Assembly (NCBI GenBank): GCA_016946835.1
Contig: JACVTC010000054.1
Span: 481,001 to 545,000 of the forward strand
Length of the DNA: 64,000 nucleotides
Origin: Neocallimastix lanati (nom. inval.)
Taxonomy: Eukaryota; Neocallimastigomycota; Neocallimastigomycetes; Neocallimastigales; Neocallimastigaceae
Direction of reading: 5' to 3'
A program made the translations under genes and the position numbers. The notes below the pieces were generated by a model that was not told where the DNA came from, did not search any database, and saw only the letters and a list, made by a program, of their open reading frames with translations. Every line of letters starts with the position of its first letter. The stretch's first letter is position 1. Below are positions 24,425-41,500 of this stretch, in pieces.

Positions 24425-28430
<4,006 letters not shown>

Positions 28431-28433
28431 ACA

Positions 28434-28751
28434 TGTTGGACATTGTAGAGGCTTCCTAGATGAATAAGGTTACAGCTTTAAAACCTTATATTAAATTTGA
28501 TATTAATTTACATAAATATGATGTAGAAAATTATTATTATGGATAAGTGAAAGGTGAAATTCAAAATTCAACATAAATCAAAATTCGGTTTCCCTTCAGT
28601 ACTTTTCACTTCCTTAAAGATGACTGAAAATGAAACTTATATAGCTATTTCAGGTAATGTCACTACTTCAGTTGTTGCTACCATTTATCCAGAAGAAGAA
28701 ATCCCAACCGTTGATCTTGAATTTTTACTTATTCAAGTTGATCTTGAATAA
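28434..28751 (+). pseudogene. Unrecognised coding remnant
   Basis: This island has ordinary codon-like composition amid AT-only DNA. One frame reads KPYIKFDINLHKYDVENYYYG before a stop. A second frame reads on from 28554 for 65 codons through FGFPSVLFTSLKMTENETYI and ISGNVTTSVVATIYPEEEIP to a stop at 28751. The open part has no ATG at its start (it begins at a GTG directly after a stop), so it is either the last exon of a spliced gene or a relic with a frame break near 28,545. I do not recognise the family. Confidence 0.35.
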
Positions 28752-29984
<1,233 letters not shown>

Positions 29985-30130
29985 TTTTAAACATATTTTT
30001 TCAGCTTATATATATTAGGTTGTAAGTTAAAAAAAAGCTTTTACAATAAATAATTAATATATAATTATATTTATTAAATATAATTATATATTAAATATAA
30101 TTATATGACCTGTCCAACTTTCAAAATAAA

Positions 30131-30161
<31 letters not shown>

Positions 30162-30490
30162 CGAAATAATTATATAATTTAGTTTTAATATATATATATA
30201 TAATTTTAATATTAATAAATAATAAATATATAGAAATTTTTTAAAAATTTTTTATTTTGTACATAGTTAATAATAATTTTTTTTTTTTTTTTTAATTATG
30301 GAGTCTAATATTGCCAATACTCATTTTATTATAGAGTACATTATAATGTTAATTATAATTTAATAATATTTTATAATAATAATTAATTTAATAAAAAAAT
30401 TAATGAAGGACAAAAAATTGTTTTTTGACATAAATATTACCAAATTTTCATTTTTAGACATTATTAAAAAAGAAAAAAAAAAAAAAAAAA
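29985..30490. repeat. Dispersed ~500-bp repeat, copy A
   Basis: This block matches 34,910-35,370 in the same order and orientation. First comes a CATATTTTTTCAGCTTATA segment, then TTTTACAATAAATAAT, then GAAATAATTATATAATTTAG, then a T run followed by AATTATGGAGTCTAATATTG, and finally TTTTGACATAAATATTACCA and TTTTTAGACATTAT. Differences are scattered substitutions and run-length changes. Copy B sits directly upstream of the ankyrin gene at 35442, while copy A ends near the 3' end of an oppositely oriented ankyrin remnant. Confidence 0.75.
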
Positions 30491-30571
30491 AAAAAAGCTT
30501 ATAAGATCAATTAGTTTCTAATATTCATAGTTTATGACCAATTACATTACCTACAACGTTACTTCCAACAG

Positions 30572-30990
30572 TTACCATCTTTTTGTATTTTTAATATTTT
30601 TAATATTTGTATTTAATTTATGTTTCGTTAAAATCTTTTCAACTTTTGTATTATTTCTTAGATTAGCAATTTCTTTCGCCTTATAATTTTTATACATATT
30701 CCCAATTCCTTCCTTAGTTCTTATATTAGGGTCAATTCCTCTTTCAAGTAATATTTTAACTATTTCAACATATCCAAAATAACTTGCCCAATGAAGTGCT
30801 GTCCATCTTAGAGAATCTGTATTATTTAATATTTTATCTTCATATCTGTTATATAGTGTTTCTTTAAAATTCTATTATCTTTAACTTCGTTAATCAATTT
30901 GTAGCTATAATCATTACTATCTGGATGGTTTGACTTAAAATTTTCAATATTATAGTATATAAAGAATAAAAAAAAACTAAAAAGTATAAT
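30572..30990 (-). pseudogene. Ankyrin-repeat gene, C-terminal remnant with frameshift
   Basis: On the minus strand the last ~95 codons read in one frame to a stop at 30572. They include a good ankyrin repeat (WTALHWASYFGYVEIVKILL followed by ERGIDPN) and an ending rich in Lys/Asn. Upstream, a further ~35 codons (ENFKSNHPDSNDYSYKLINE and on) lie in a different frame, so a single-base shift occurs near 30,855. The remnant is bounded upstream by a TTTA array at 31030-31165. It belongs to the same broad ankyrin type as the intact gene at 35.4 kb, and could alternatively be the C-terminal part of the frameshifted GTPase gene just upstream on the same strand. Confidence 0.75.
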
Positions 30991-31039
30991 ATTTATTAAA
31001 TTAATGGTAGAATTTTTTAAATATCATCAAATTATATAA

Positions 31040-31165
<126 letters not shown>

Positions 31166-31299
31166 TGTTTAAGTACTTCGTTCGCTTTCTATCATTTTTA
31201 TTTCTTCCATATTTTTACTTTTTTCGGTTATATAAATTATGAATATTAATATCATTTTATATTATTATTCCTTTAATTTTATATTATATTCTATATTCA

Positions 31300-32412
31300 T
31301 TTATTAATTATAAAAAAGATGAATTTTTTACCATTACTATTTTCATTATTTATTAATGCTAAGATTTCTTCTACTAAGGGATACTCATTTTTATTATTTT
31401 TAGTAATAAATGATGATATTAAAACATCAATATACCTTTCACCAATCGTTTCAATTATTTTACTTGCTTCTTCCTTAGAAATTTTATCTCTCTCTTCTAC
31501 GTTAATACAACTTTTTATGCTTTTAAAAAAAAATTTTTGAAAGATGATTTCTTATTCTTTTCAACTCCAAAAAAATGTTGAAATTATAATATTTATATTA
31601 TCATTTTTTAATTCTAATCCAAATATACCTGTTATTTCTGTTATCATATCAATACATACATTAGGCAAATCTTTAATACTTTTAATTTTACTATTACTGG
31701 AAGAAGCAATGACAGTCTTCACTGCTCGTTCCTTTTTAAAACGTAAATCAATTTTTTGAGATGCAATAAATGCATTTCTCATACCTTCATCGAGAACTTC
31801 ATTGGTAAGTATTACAAGATTTTCAAGATTGAATGGTTTAAGAGTATATGTATTATAATTGACTATATTTAAAACTATAACTCCACTTACATATTCAAAT
31901 CTTTTCATGATTACTTCTTTTAAACCGGTTGTATCATTCATTGATAATAATTTACAAAGTACAACTATGACAGGAATTTCACATTCTAACAATTTCTCTA
32001 TTATGGCTTCATCAGCTCTCATAAATCGATAAGATAATTCGGATATACAAACCCATGCAACATGAATTTGTTCATTTTTATTAGGACTTCCTTTTCTTTT
32101 TTTAATATAATTTTCTAGATCATCAAGACTTTTCTCATATTCTATTATGTCAAGACCTTCAGTTTCAAGAATTGAAATAGGATATCCTTCCTTCGAAAAT
32201 TCCTTTATTTCTTGAGTGATAGATTTTCTAGTACCATTTTCATGAAATATTGAGTTTATTAATGTACTTTTTCCTACGCCTGTTCTTCCTATTACTAATG
32301 TATTTATTTTTCCTAAATTATTTTTGAATTTTTCTATGGCATTTTTTTAGTTATATTGTAGTATTCAAATTCTTCTTCTGAGTTAATATCTATATCTGAT
32401 AAATAACTCATT
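31300..32412 (-). pseudogene. P-loop GTPase (Era-like, with C-terminal DUF697-like region), frameshifted
   Basis: The start is the ATG at 32412 (MSYLSDIDINSEEEFEYYNI). The G1 loop GRTGVGKST lies at about 32263-32289, the G3-like ETEGLD near 32,160, and a hydrophobic strand ending VIVVLCK (G4 region without a normal NKxD) near 31,960. A C-terminal region follows with QKIDLRFKKERAVKTV and LPNVCIDMITEITGIFGLEL, a layout I associate with eukaryotic and bacterial dynamin/Era-like GTPases that end in a DUF697-type domain. The frame breaks three times, each inside a homopolymer: a run of seven at 32342-32348, a run of seven near 31569-31575, and an A/T run near 31521-31538. Past the last break the frame can be followed to about 31,300. 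This is either a young pseudogene or a gene damaged by sequencing errors in homopolymers. The 153-codon open stretch at 31561-32022 alone is not a complete protein. Confidence 0.7.
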
Positions 32413-33307
32413 TTAGCTTTATTTAATCTTTAATATTTTTTTTTCTATTTAAAAAGGATAATCAATTATATTTATATAAAAAATTTATTTATTATTGAGC
32501 AAATTTGTATAAGATAATATTTATTTAAAGAATATTAAAAAAATAATTTTCATGAAAATATTAATAATATTTTTTTTAATTTCGATTGTATAAAATATAT
32601 AATTTTATAATTAAAATTATTTGCCTTTTTTAAATTCATTGAAATAAATTAATACATTTAAAATTTATTAACGTAATTTAACTTTTCATAAACATTTTTC
32701 ATTTCAATATTAAATACTATATGATATTCTTTTATTTTTATAATAATATTAAAATAATTTATTTAATAAAATAGAAAAATTAATTTAAAATATATAAAGA
32801 ATCGTAAAGTGTAATTTAGTAGTTAATTATATAAATAGATAAATTATATTTTTATAATTTTTATAATTAACATAATATAAAAATTGAAGAAAATATAATT
32901 AAAAATATATATATTATAAAAATTGAAAAAAAAATATAAGAAAAAAAATAAAATTTATTTTAACATAAAATCAATAAATTCTAATTTTTTTTTTATTTAA
33001 ACTAATAAACATGAGTGAAAATACAATGAAATAGAAAAATTATTATTTTTTTTTTTTTTTTTTTTTGAATTAAAGATGATAATTGAAGTATTATATTTTA
33101 TTTAATTATTTTTTTATTTTAAATTTTATTTAATAAATTAAAATATATATAAATATTTAAAAATAAGTATAAAATATATTTTTAAAAGAACATTTTAACG
33201 AAATAGGTTTAATCTTAATTGTTAATACATAAGCTATCAAAAATAAGGCACATGATTCGACATTGCCTTTTAACCATTTCGGGTTTTCCTCACAAGAGGT
33301 TTTTACG
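32413..33307. other. AT-only spacer
   Basis: A/T runs and no open frame worth reporting. The last ~100 bases (33,225-33,305) are less AT-rich and border the small inverted-repeat element. Confidence 0.6.
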
Positions 33308-33664
<357 letters not shown>

Positions 33665-34244
33665 ACATGATTTCAAAAAAAATGGAAAAATACAACTTAG
33701 TGAAGTGTCCCAGTCCCGTTTTTCCAGGAATATGGTGGTTAAGGTTACAGATAGGTATTTCCCCTCCCCAAATTTATATATATTATTCTTAATAATCCTA
33801 AGTAATATAGACAAGATGCTATCCTAACTGTGGATCTGAGAAGGTTGAGCAAATACTGTCATTTAATATATATAAGGGAATTCTTAGCATATAGACACGT
33901 TTGCATTTAGATAAATTCTACAAAAACGACGCTGTACTGGTATACCAAATATCATCATATCTACAGTAATAACTGCTGGAGAATTAATGGGAAATAAATA
34001 CCCATTTTGTGTGTGTGTCTATGTATTTATATATATTTATTACTAACATTTTTAAAATATTCAACCTCTAAAATAATAAGATAACAAAGCTACTTTATTT
34101 TTTCAATGTTAAAATCACTTGATATGAACTTTAATTGTTTCTATAAAAAAACACTTTTTTAAATATTGAAAAAAAAAAAAAAAAAAAAAAAATTGGAAAC
34201 TTTGATATTGTTCAAAAAATAATATATATATATATATATATAAA

Positions 34245-34278
<34 letters not shown>

Positions 34279-34630
34279 GTAAATAAATAAATAAATACAA
34301 ATGGAATATTAGATAGCAATTGTTACATCACAAGACTCAACATGAAATTGGGTAGGATTGGGTTGATTCATTGCCTTATGTCCGTATACTCAATTCCAGA
34401 CAAACGACATTATTATGTAATTGATGATAATAGTCAATCATTGCCTTTTTCATTAATTATAAATTTTCAATTCCAAAATAATTTAAGAAATTCATTAAAA
34501 AAAAAAAAAGTAATGTAGATACTCTAAGATAGTTTTTAGTTTATAAAAATAATGCATTATTAATATATATAAGTAAGAAAAGGGGAAAAAATTGATGACA
34601 ATTTAAACTCTTAAAATATAAAAATAAAAA
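33665..34630. other. Degraded region of mixed composition
   Basis: Stretches of ordinary composition (33,680-34,010 and 34,310-34,500) alternate with ATA repeats (34240-34290) and A/T runs. Short reading pieces exist in several frames, but none extends or matches a family I know. I read this as old decayed sequence. Confidence 0.5.
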
Positions 34631-34639
34631 TAAAATAAA

Positions 34640-34885
34640 ATAAAAAATTTTTTATTTTGTATATAGTTAATACTTTTTTTTTTTTTAATTAATGAGTCTA
34701 ATATTGTCAATATTTATTTTATTATGGAGTACACTGTAATATTAAAATTTAATAATATTTTATAATAATAATTAATTAAAAAAAAAAAAAAAAAAAAAAT
34801 TAATGAAAAAAAATTGTTTTTGGACATAAATATTTCCAAATTTTCATTTTTGGACATTATAAAAAAAATTATAATTAATATGATA
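34640..34885. repeat. Dispersed repeat, partial copy C
   Basis: It matches the second half of copies A and B: TTTTGTATATAGTTAATAC, then AATGAGTCTAATATTGTCAA, GGAGTACACTGTAATATT, and TTTTTGGACATAAATATT. It includes the palindrome AATATTGTCAATATT at 34700-34714. Confidence 0.75.
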
Positions 34886-34909
34886 AATACTTAATAAAAA
34901 TATTTTTAA

Positions 34910-35395
34910 AGATAGAATTGAAACATATTTTTTCATCTTATATTATATATATAATGGGTAGTAAGTTTAAAAAAAAAAAAAACTTTTACAATAAATAATA
35001 AATATATAATTATATTTATTAAATATGACTTCAATATTTATTTATTTATTATTATGAAGTACACTTTAATATTAAATATGATTTAATAATATTTTATAAT
35101 AATAATTAAAAAAAAAAAAAATTTGAAATAATTATATAATTTAGTATAATTTAGTTATAATATATATAATTGAAATATTAATAATAGTTTATACTTTTTT
35201 TTTTTTAATTATGGTGTCCAATATTGTCAATATTCATTTTATTATAGAGTACACTATAATCATAAATATGATTTAATAATAATGATAATTAAATAAAAAA
35301 AATTAATAAATGATAAAAAAAAGTTTTTGGACATATAAATATTACTATATTTTCATTTTTGTTTGTTATAAAAAATAGAGAGGTATAATCTCCAA
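34910..35395. repeat. Dispersed ~500-bp repeat, copy B, upstream of ankyrin gene
   Basis: Same order of segments as copy A at 29,985. It contains the 15-base palindrome AATATTGTCAATATT at 35220-35234 and ends less than 100 bases before the ankyrin start codon. It may therefore carry that gene's promoter, which is inference from position. Confidence 0.75.
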
Positions 35396-35441
35396 AAAAA
35401 AAAAAAAAAAAAAAAAAAATTATTTCAATAAAATTATAATA

Positions 35442-36896
35442 ATGAGAATAATTAATGAGAATACCAATTCTAGTACTATTATAAAAAAATTTATTAATAA
35501 AAATGATATTTGTGGTTTAACTAAGTACTTAAAAAATAATAAAAATGTTATTGAAAAATTAATAACATCTAAAAAGCAAAATATATTGAAAAGTATATTT
35601 ACTACTTGTAAATTTAATAATAATTTTATTTTAAATTTATTATTACATTATAAGAATAAAACTTTAACTTTTTCTAAATTAAATTACTTACTTACCAAAG
35701 AAAATAAGAAAATTACCATTAGCTGTAATTTGTATGGCCTTGCATATAGAAATCATAATTCTATAGCATTAAAAATTCTGTTTGAAAGTGAAATATTTAC
35801 TAATAAAAATGATGCTATAAGAAAAATTATAAAGTATGATCTTATTAAAGAAGCCGTTAAAACAAGAGATGTAAGCTTTATTAGAAAGATTTTATCTTAT
35901 AAGAACTTTAATTTTAAATATTTAAAATATGAAGAAATTCTTTATAATGTATTTAAAGATTCAACTTCTAATGATAAAATAGTAGAATTACTTATTAAAT
36001 CAATGTTAAAAAACTATTCTAATAGTATTTACAAAAACACAATACTAAACATTGCAATAAGAGCTGGAAATTTTGATATATTTCAATATATTATCAAAAA
36101 CTTTAAATATACTTCTAAAGACATTAATTATTATGATATAAAAAAAGAATATCCAATTATTGTAGCTATGTCAAACAAAAAAAAAGATATCTTTAACTAC
36201 TTATTGAAAAAGGGAGCTAATCCTAACACTAAAAATAATAATGGTACTTCATTATTGTTTTTAACCATTCACCTTAATAAAATAGATTATATTATCCCTT
36301 TAGTAAATGATAATACATATGGCAAAATTGATGTTAATGCATTTGATGATAATGGTTATACTCCATTAATAATAGCATATATTAATAAATATATGAATAT
36401 ATTTCATTATTTGATAGAATATTCCAACATTAATCGAAAAGATAAATATGGTCATTCTATCTTATATTATGCTATAAATAATGGGGATGGCTCTCTTGCT
36501 AAAAATCTAATTAATATTGGAGCTATTATAGATAATGATATCATCAATATAGCAATTAAAAAAAATAAATTATCAGTAATATTAGATAATGATAAGATTC
36601 TCTTAAATAGTTATAAAAATGATAAAAACATGCCTTTACTTTCCGAATTAATTATAAGTAACTGTGATAACGATGATATTGAAAAAATCATAAAAAAGGG
36701 ATGTAATGTTAATATTAAAGACAAAGATGGAAATACACCATTAATCTATGCGGTTCAATCGAATAGAAAATATATTGCCAAATTGTTGATAAAATATGGC
36801 GCAATAAAAAATATAAAGAATTATAATGGTAAAGAAGCTATTGACTATAGTTATATTTCACAAGATTTTAATTATTTTAATCAATTATTAGAATAA
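35442..36896 (+). CDS. Ankyrin-repeat protein, 484 aa
   Basis: Single open frame with no visible intron. Residues 1-230 are Lys/Asn/Ile-rich with helix pairs that resemble degenerate ankyrin units (for example NTILNIAIRAGNFDIFQYII at about residues 200-219). Clear ankyrin repeats follow: YPIIVAMSNKKKDIFNYLLK (near 235), NGYTPLIIAYINKYMNIFHY (near 303), YGHSILYYAINNGDGSLAKN (near 335) and DGNTPLIYAVQSNRKYIAKL (near 428), with the typical G-A-x-x-N turns between. Such proteins are generic protein-binding scaffolds. There is no signal peptide, membrane segment or second domain, so it is probably cytosolic. Proteins of this build are common in gut-fungus genomes from what I know. The start ATG follows an A-rich leader, and a second in-frame ATG is not needed. 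The partner is unknown. Confidence 0.9.
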   Translation: MRIINENTNSSTIIKKFINKNDICGLTKYLKNNKNVIEKLITSKKQNILKSIFTTCKFNNNFILNLLLHYKNKTLTFSKLNYLLTKENKKITISCNLYGLAYRNHNSIALKILFESEIFTNKNDAIRKIIKYDLIKEAVKTRDVSFIRKILSYKNFNFKYLKYEEILYNVFKDSTSNDKIVELLIKSMLKNYSNSIYKNTILNIAIRAGNFDIFQYIIKNFKYTSKDINYYDIKKEYPIIVAMSNKKKDIFNYLLKKGANPNTKNNNGTSLLFLTIHLNKIDYIIPLVNDNTYGKIDVNAFDDNGYTPLIIAYINKYMNIFHYLIEYSNINRKDKYGHSILYYAINNGDGSLAKNLINIGAIIDNDIINIAIKKNKLSVILDNDKILLNSYKNDKNMPLLSELIISNCDNDDIEKIIKKGCNVNIKDKDGNTPLIYAVQSNRKYIAKLLIKYGAIKNIKNYNGKEAIDYSYISQDFNYFNQLLE

Positions 36897-37141
36897 AAAA
36901 CAAATAAAATATATTTATAATTATTTAGTTAATAATCTTTATCAATATGTATCAATAAGTATTTAAAAAAAAAAAATTTGAATATTTTGACTTATTTTAT
37001 ATATAAAAATTTTATTATTTTTATTTTATTATTAAAAATAAATTTTATTATAAATGAAATAACTATTAATAAATATTAAGTAAATAAGTATAAATCAATG
37101 AAAAAATGTAATTATTATATAATGATTTTAACTTCATTCTT

Positions 37142-37185
<44 letters not shown>

Positions 37186-37331
37186 TATATAGTTGATCAT
37201 TCAAAAAAATATTATTTGAATAATGATATAAAATAAGATCATTAATAATTTAAAATTTTGTTAATAATAGGGTGGAATTACTCTATCAATAATATTATCT
37301 ACTCTTGAGACAGTTTTTATGATTTTTTCGG

Positions 37332-37373
<42 letters not shown>

Positions 37374-38027
37374 TTTTATGGGGGAAGTATTGGTGTTTGA
37401 GAAAATTTAAGCTTATTGGTTTTATGAGGAGAAATTTCCGGAATATCTTTGCTGTCATAAGTTTTGCCTTCCCCTCCTAAATTTTGAACTTTTAATGAAT
37501 TAATTTTCTCTAGTTTCAATTTCGGAGGATGATGTATCATCACCATAGTAAAGTTCAAATAATGATTAGTTGATCTACTTTCAAATCTAATTAACTAAAT
37601 TTTTTTTTTGGGGGGTTGAATGGGTAACCAAAAAAACAAATGATTTTTGTTATTATGTACAAAACAACCATTTGTTACTCGATGTCATCTTTCTATTATC
37701 ACTATTATTACCGAAGTTGTTGCTTTTTCTTTTATAATTTTAATTATTATATTGGTTATAGCCCTTTTCTATTATATTCTGTCCTATCCTATAATGTCTT
37801 TAGGGATAACTTTCGTTTCTAATAATATTACGGTAATTATAATTCATCTTGCAGTTGTTGTCAATACCATTGTTATACTTGCTTCTGTTGCTAATTCTGA
37901 AGATATATATAAACCATTTCTTATTATCTGAAATGTATATCTGACCATCTTCTTATTTATTCTTTCCTATCTTTTTTTAAAAAATTTTTTCTTTGAATAT
38001 CGTCAGAGAAAACACCATTTAATTTCC

Positions 38028-38075
<48 letters not shown>

Positions 38076-38465
38076 TAAACATAGTAATAGGGAATAAGTT
38101 AACTTACTTGTATCAAGGACTTTTTGAAAAAAACCAATAAATTTTTTTTTTTTTTTTTAGTTTTTTTTTAGTGATTTCCAAGAATTTTTCAATGTACCTA
38201 ATGGCTTCTTTGTCATTTCTTGACCTTAAATTCTCTAATTTTCTTTAAAGCTTTTTTTTTTAGTATTTCGTTTAATTCTTCTTCATGATATTAATCCTAA
38301 GGTAACATAATTAATTTATATGCTGATTTTTTTTTCTACTTTCTCCTTCTTATTTTTTATGAAGGTTTTTAATGTCTTCACCTATTGATTTTCTTATAAA
38401 ATTTATTATCTTTGAGTTGTTCATTTTATGCTTCATGTTTTTTTTTTTTTTTTTTTCTCTCCCTT
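36897..38465. other. Spacer with decayed coding scraps
   Basis: Two AT dinucleotide runs occur (37145-37185 and 37335-37370). Between 37,380 and 37,560 a minus-strand piece encodes LKVQNLGGEGKTYDSKDIPE in a 60-codon frame. From 37,647 to 37,931 a plus-strand piece encodes about 95 mostly hydrophobic residues (two or three possible membrane spans). Around 38,110-38,440 the minus strand shows Lys/Glu-rich pieces in shifting frames. None begins with a convincing start or matches a family I know. I take these as relics of at least one older gene or element. A long A run ends near 38,067. Confidence 0.45.
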
Positions 38466-38653
38466 TGCTTTTTCTCAAGTCAAATGTTTTGATAAATGGA
38501 AAGATTCAAATTGTATTATTTCCTATTTAGTTAATAGTATTCCAAAATCTAGAAAATATACAAGGACGAAAGAAAGTAAAACTCTTAAAACGTAAACTAG
38601 AGAAAAGAGGTAATAACGATAATAAAATCAAGGATTTTTATTGGAAAAGAGAT

Positions 38654-39442
38654 ATGAAAATCAATTCTATTAAAGCTGAATTTTATGACAAAAACAAATT
38701 CGAAGAAACATCAAATTTTATAAAACTTTGTTATGAATATCCTGATCTTTCATATGGTTTCTATTGGTTATTGAGAGCACGAAGCGGATATAGATTAGAT
38801 GCTAGAATTGCTAAAGCTGCAAAAATAATAGATCAAATGTGTCCTAATTTTTGTCCCTGTTGTAAAAGTAATAAACAATGGATAAGGCATTGGTTAATTG
38901 ATTGTCCATTTTTCAATCATATTCGTAGTAAAGTTAATGATAAAAATTTTATTTTTATATAATGCTTTTAACCGTGGCAACCTAACAAATGATATAGTTA
39001 ATAGTAATAATGATAATAGTAATAGTAATAGTAGAAATAGTAATAATAGTAATAGTAATAATAGTTATAGTAATATTAGTAATAATTTTTTTAGTAATGT
39101 TAGTAATAGTATTGAAAATAATGTGTATATTGATTCTAGTGTGTGTGAAAAAGTGTTTAATTTCCTTCTTGGAGGTCGAAGTATTAATAACAGTACAAGG
39201 GAATGGGAGGATCTATTTAAGTGCCAGATGAAATCAGGTGCTTATTCTGATACTCCGTTCTTAGTGGTTACTGCGGCACTTCTTCAATCGATTTTACCTA
39301 TTGCTATTGGCCAGCAATGGTCCTTGTTCAATAGGTTCAAATCGAATCGTACTACTACTACCAAGAGCGTCAATGCTGAAGAAACAGTAAGACAGGCCAG
39401 CAGGGCTAGCGCAACCAATGAAGATCATAATTTTGTATCTTA
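38654..39442 (+). pseudogene. LINE protein C-terminal fragment
   Basis: The part after the first frameshift is readable from about 38,592 to 38,942 and includes YPDLSYGFYWLLRARSGYRL and the zinc-knuckle-like CPNFCPCCKSN...HWLIDC. After the second A-run shift the frame resumes at about 38,950 and runs to the stop at 39,442 through the Asn/Ser tract and the FLLGGRSINNSTREW block. It is nearly identical to the C-terminus of the copy at 53.8 kb, so the two insertions are recent relative to each other. It cannot encode a working element. Confidence 0.85.
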
Positions 39443-39474
39443 ATATTATGATTAACATTGCGAAGTCAAAATTA

Positions 39475-39498
39475 ATTATTATACTTCAGTATAATAAT
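39475..39498 (+). other. LINE 3'-UTR perfect hairpin
   Basis: ATTATTATAC, loop TTCA, GTATAATAAT: a perfect 10-bp stem with a four-base loop, 33 bases after the stop codon. The same hairpin is present at 56062-56085. Confidence 0.8.
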
Positions 39499-39671
39499 GC
39501 CCTTGTGAAGTCTTACAAATATTAATTAAATGAAACTAGAATATATTAACCATTATTTTATTTTATTTTGTGTTTTATTTTTTGTTTATTTTTTTTATCT
39601 TTTTTTTTATTATTTTATTACATGTATTTTATCAAATATTTAATTAATAAAGATGAAACAAGTTTGCTGCC

Positions 39672-39711
<40 letters not shown>

Positions 39712-39714
<3 letters not shown>

Positions 39715-39987
39715 CAATGGAGCCTACATTTTTTTTATTATATTAGATACATGCTTTAATAAAAATTGTATAAAAGAGGTATATAAAAAATTTTTTAAAC
39801 TATATTATTTGAATCATAAACTCTATAAACTATTTATTATTATTATATATCCTATTTACTTATTATAATACACGGATTAATAATTAAAATTATAATAATA
39901 ATAAAAATACAGATTAAATGTTAATTAAAAATTTAAACTAAAAATACTAATCTTCTAAAAATATTGAGATAAAAAATTTGAATGAAT
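39712..39987. other. AT-rich spacer
   Basis: No gene seen between the LINE poly(A) tract and the MITE-like element. Confidence 0.6.
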
Positions 39988-39996
39988 CTAAAAATC

Positions 39997-40225
39997 GGGT
40001 GTGGGGCATTTCGTCAAATTGCATTTCGCCAAGTTGCATTTCGCCAAATTGAAAATTATTAAATAAATAAATGAATCAATAAATAAAATTAAATATTATT
40101 AATATCGCATAAAAACAATTTTAAAAAAAATATATTTTGAATTAATATTTATTTATTTATTCATTTATTTATTTATATCAATACTCCACTTATCGAAATG
40201 CAACCTGGCGAAATGCAACTCTCCC
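39997..40225. mobile_element. MITE-like element, copy 2, 229 bp, 9-bp target duplication
   Basis: It is flanked by CTAAAAATC on both sides (39988-39996 and 40226-40234), which fits a 9-bp target site duplication. The ends are imperfect inverted repeats that start GGGTGTGGGGCATTTCG on the left and GGGAGAGTTGCATTTCG on the right (other strand). The left end holds three exact 15-bp iterons of GCATTTCGYCAARTT (40006-40050). The right end holds two (about 40187-40216, reverse strand). The centre is A/T only, with AAAT/TTTA units. It has no coding capacity. The long inverted repeats and 9-bp duplication suggest a Mutator-like non-autonomous element, which is inference. Confidence 0.8.
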
Positions 40226-40319
40226 CTAAAAATCATCATTATTTTGATAGCCTAACCCAACAATAATCTAATAGTCCATATTAAATATTTTTATTGTGCA
40301 TTTTGTTTTTTTTTTTTTT

Positions 40320-40755
40320 TTATATTTAGAGTAACAAAAGGGAAGAGGAGGACAATAGAGCCTCCAGTCTCTCCCCCTTAAAGGTATCAGATTCTTATTG
40401 GATTCTTTTCCATATAGTTTCGACGTCGACGAGGATCTCTCTCCTCTCTAAACAAAGCCTAAACAAAGCTAATATGAAAGACATTCTCTATATGCCGCCT
40501 TATACAACAGACCCTCTTTTCAATGATCTCTTGAGCCATCATCAAAGAAGAAACAGTTACATTAATCCTCTCACAGATTAAGTGCTCCCCGAACAATCAA
40601 TTATATAATCTAGCAACAAGAATACTTACTATCCCAAGCGATCATCGACTTCAATTATAGGGAAAAAACATCCTGAGAGGTTGAAAATCGCCCCATATAA
40701 ATTCAGGAGATGGTCAGGGGGCCAATCCAAAAACCTTATGTGTGTTTGTCCCGAG
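40320..40755. other. GC-richer island, possible decayed coding sequence
   Basis: About 430 bases of ordinary composition amid AT-only DNA. On the minus strand one frame reads ICERINVTVSSLMMAQEIIE followed by KRVCCIRRHIENVFHISFV before a stop, with further short pieces on either side. I do not recognise a family. It may be a remnant of a mobile element or gene. Confidence 0.35.
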
Positions 40756-40927
40756 TAATTTTATTTTGTATATTAAAATATCTATTTACTATTATAAATA
40801 TAAAATAAATATATATATATTATATCATTACTAAAATTTGAATATTATAATCAATAAAGAAAATTTTTTAAAGTCATGAGAAAAAAAAAAATGCTTTTTT
40901 TTTTATTTTATTACCAACTCTCTATAT

Positions 40928-40958
<31 letters not shown>

Positions 40959-41500
40959 GTTCTGATATGTAGTTATTTTTCATATAAAACCTTTTTATGA
41001 TAAATTCTATTCCTTCAATTTTTTTCTTTCTTTGAAAATTTATAGATTAATCTGTTAATTTATTTTTTTGATATTTTCAATTACTATTATGTACTATAAT
41101 TTATTTATTTATTATTATAATTTAGTATTAATTATTTATTATATATTATTTATTATGAATTGTGTATTTTAATTATTATTTATTATGTATTGTATGTTGT
41201 GTATTATTTAATATTTATTTATTATATAATTAATATAAATAAAATTTTAAAATTAAAGTTTTTTTTTTAATTAATAATGTTTTTTTTTTTTTTTTTATTA
41301 TTTTTAATTAAAAATGCACTTTTTTTTGTTTATAAATACAAATTAATTAAAATAATTAATTACAATAAAAAACCTAAATATTATTATGCTTGTTTATTAA
41401 TTAATATAAACTAAATTATAAAATAGACATATTCCAATGTATGTTTTTATAAAGTATAACTATTAATACTTTATTTCTATTTAATACTATCAAGGTATAC

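Larger units (their letters stand above)
38466..39711 (+). mobile_element. 5'-truncated LINE copy (same family as 53.8 kb) with poly(A)
   Basis: From about 38,466 the sequence matches 55,070-56,297 almost base for base: the C-terminal third of the polymerase protein, the 3' untranslated region, and an A run of 36 bases that begins after GTTTGCTGCCGTT. The coding part breaks where one A has been added (38587-38590, four A instead of three) and again at 38942-38946 (five instead of four). The copy still shows the Cys/His knuckle (CPCC...H....C, near 38,855-38,905) and the Asn/Ser repeat. I found no clear target site duplication. Confidence 0.9.

Noticed and set aside
37647-37931. Possible three-span membrane protein or receptor fragment
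   Set aside because: Only 95 codons, no convincing start or neighbouring exons, and the opposite strand is equally ambiguous; listed only as part of a decayed region.
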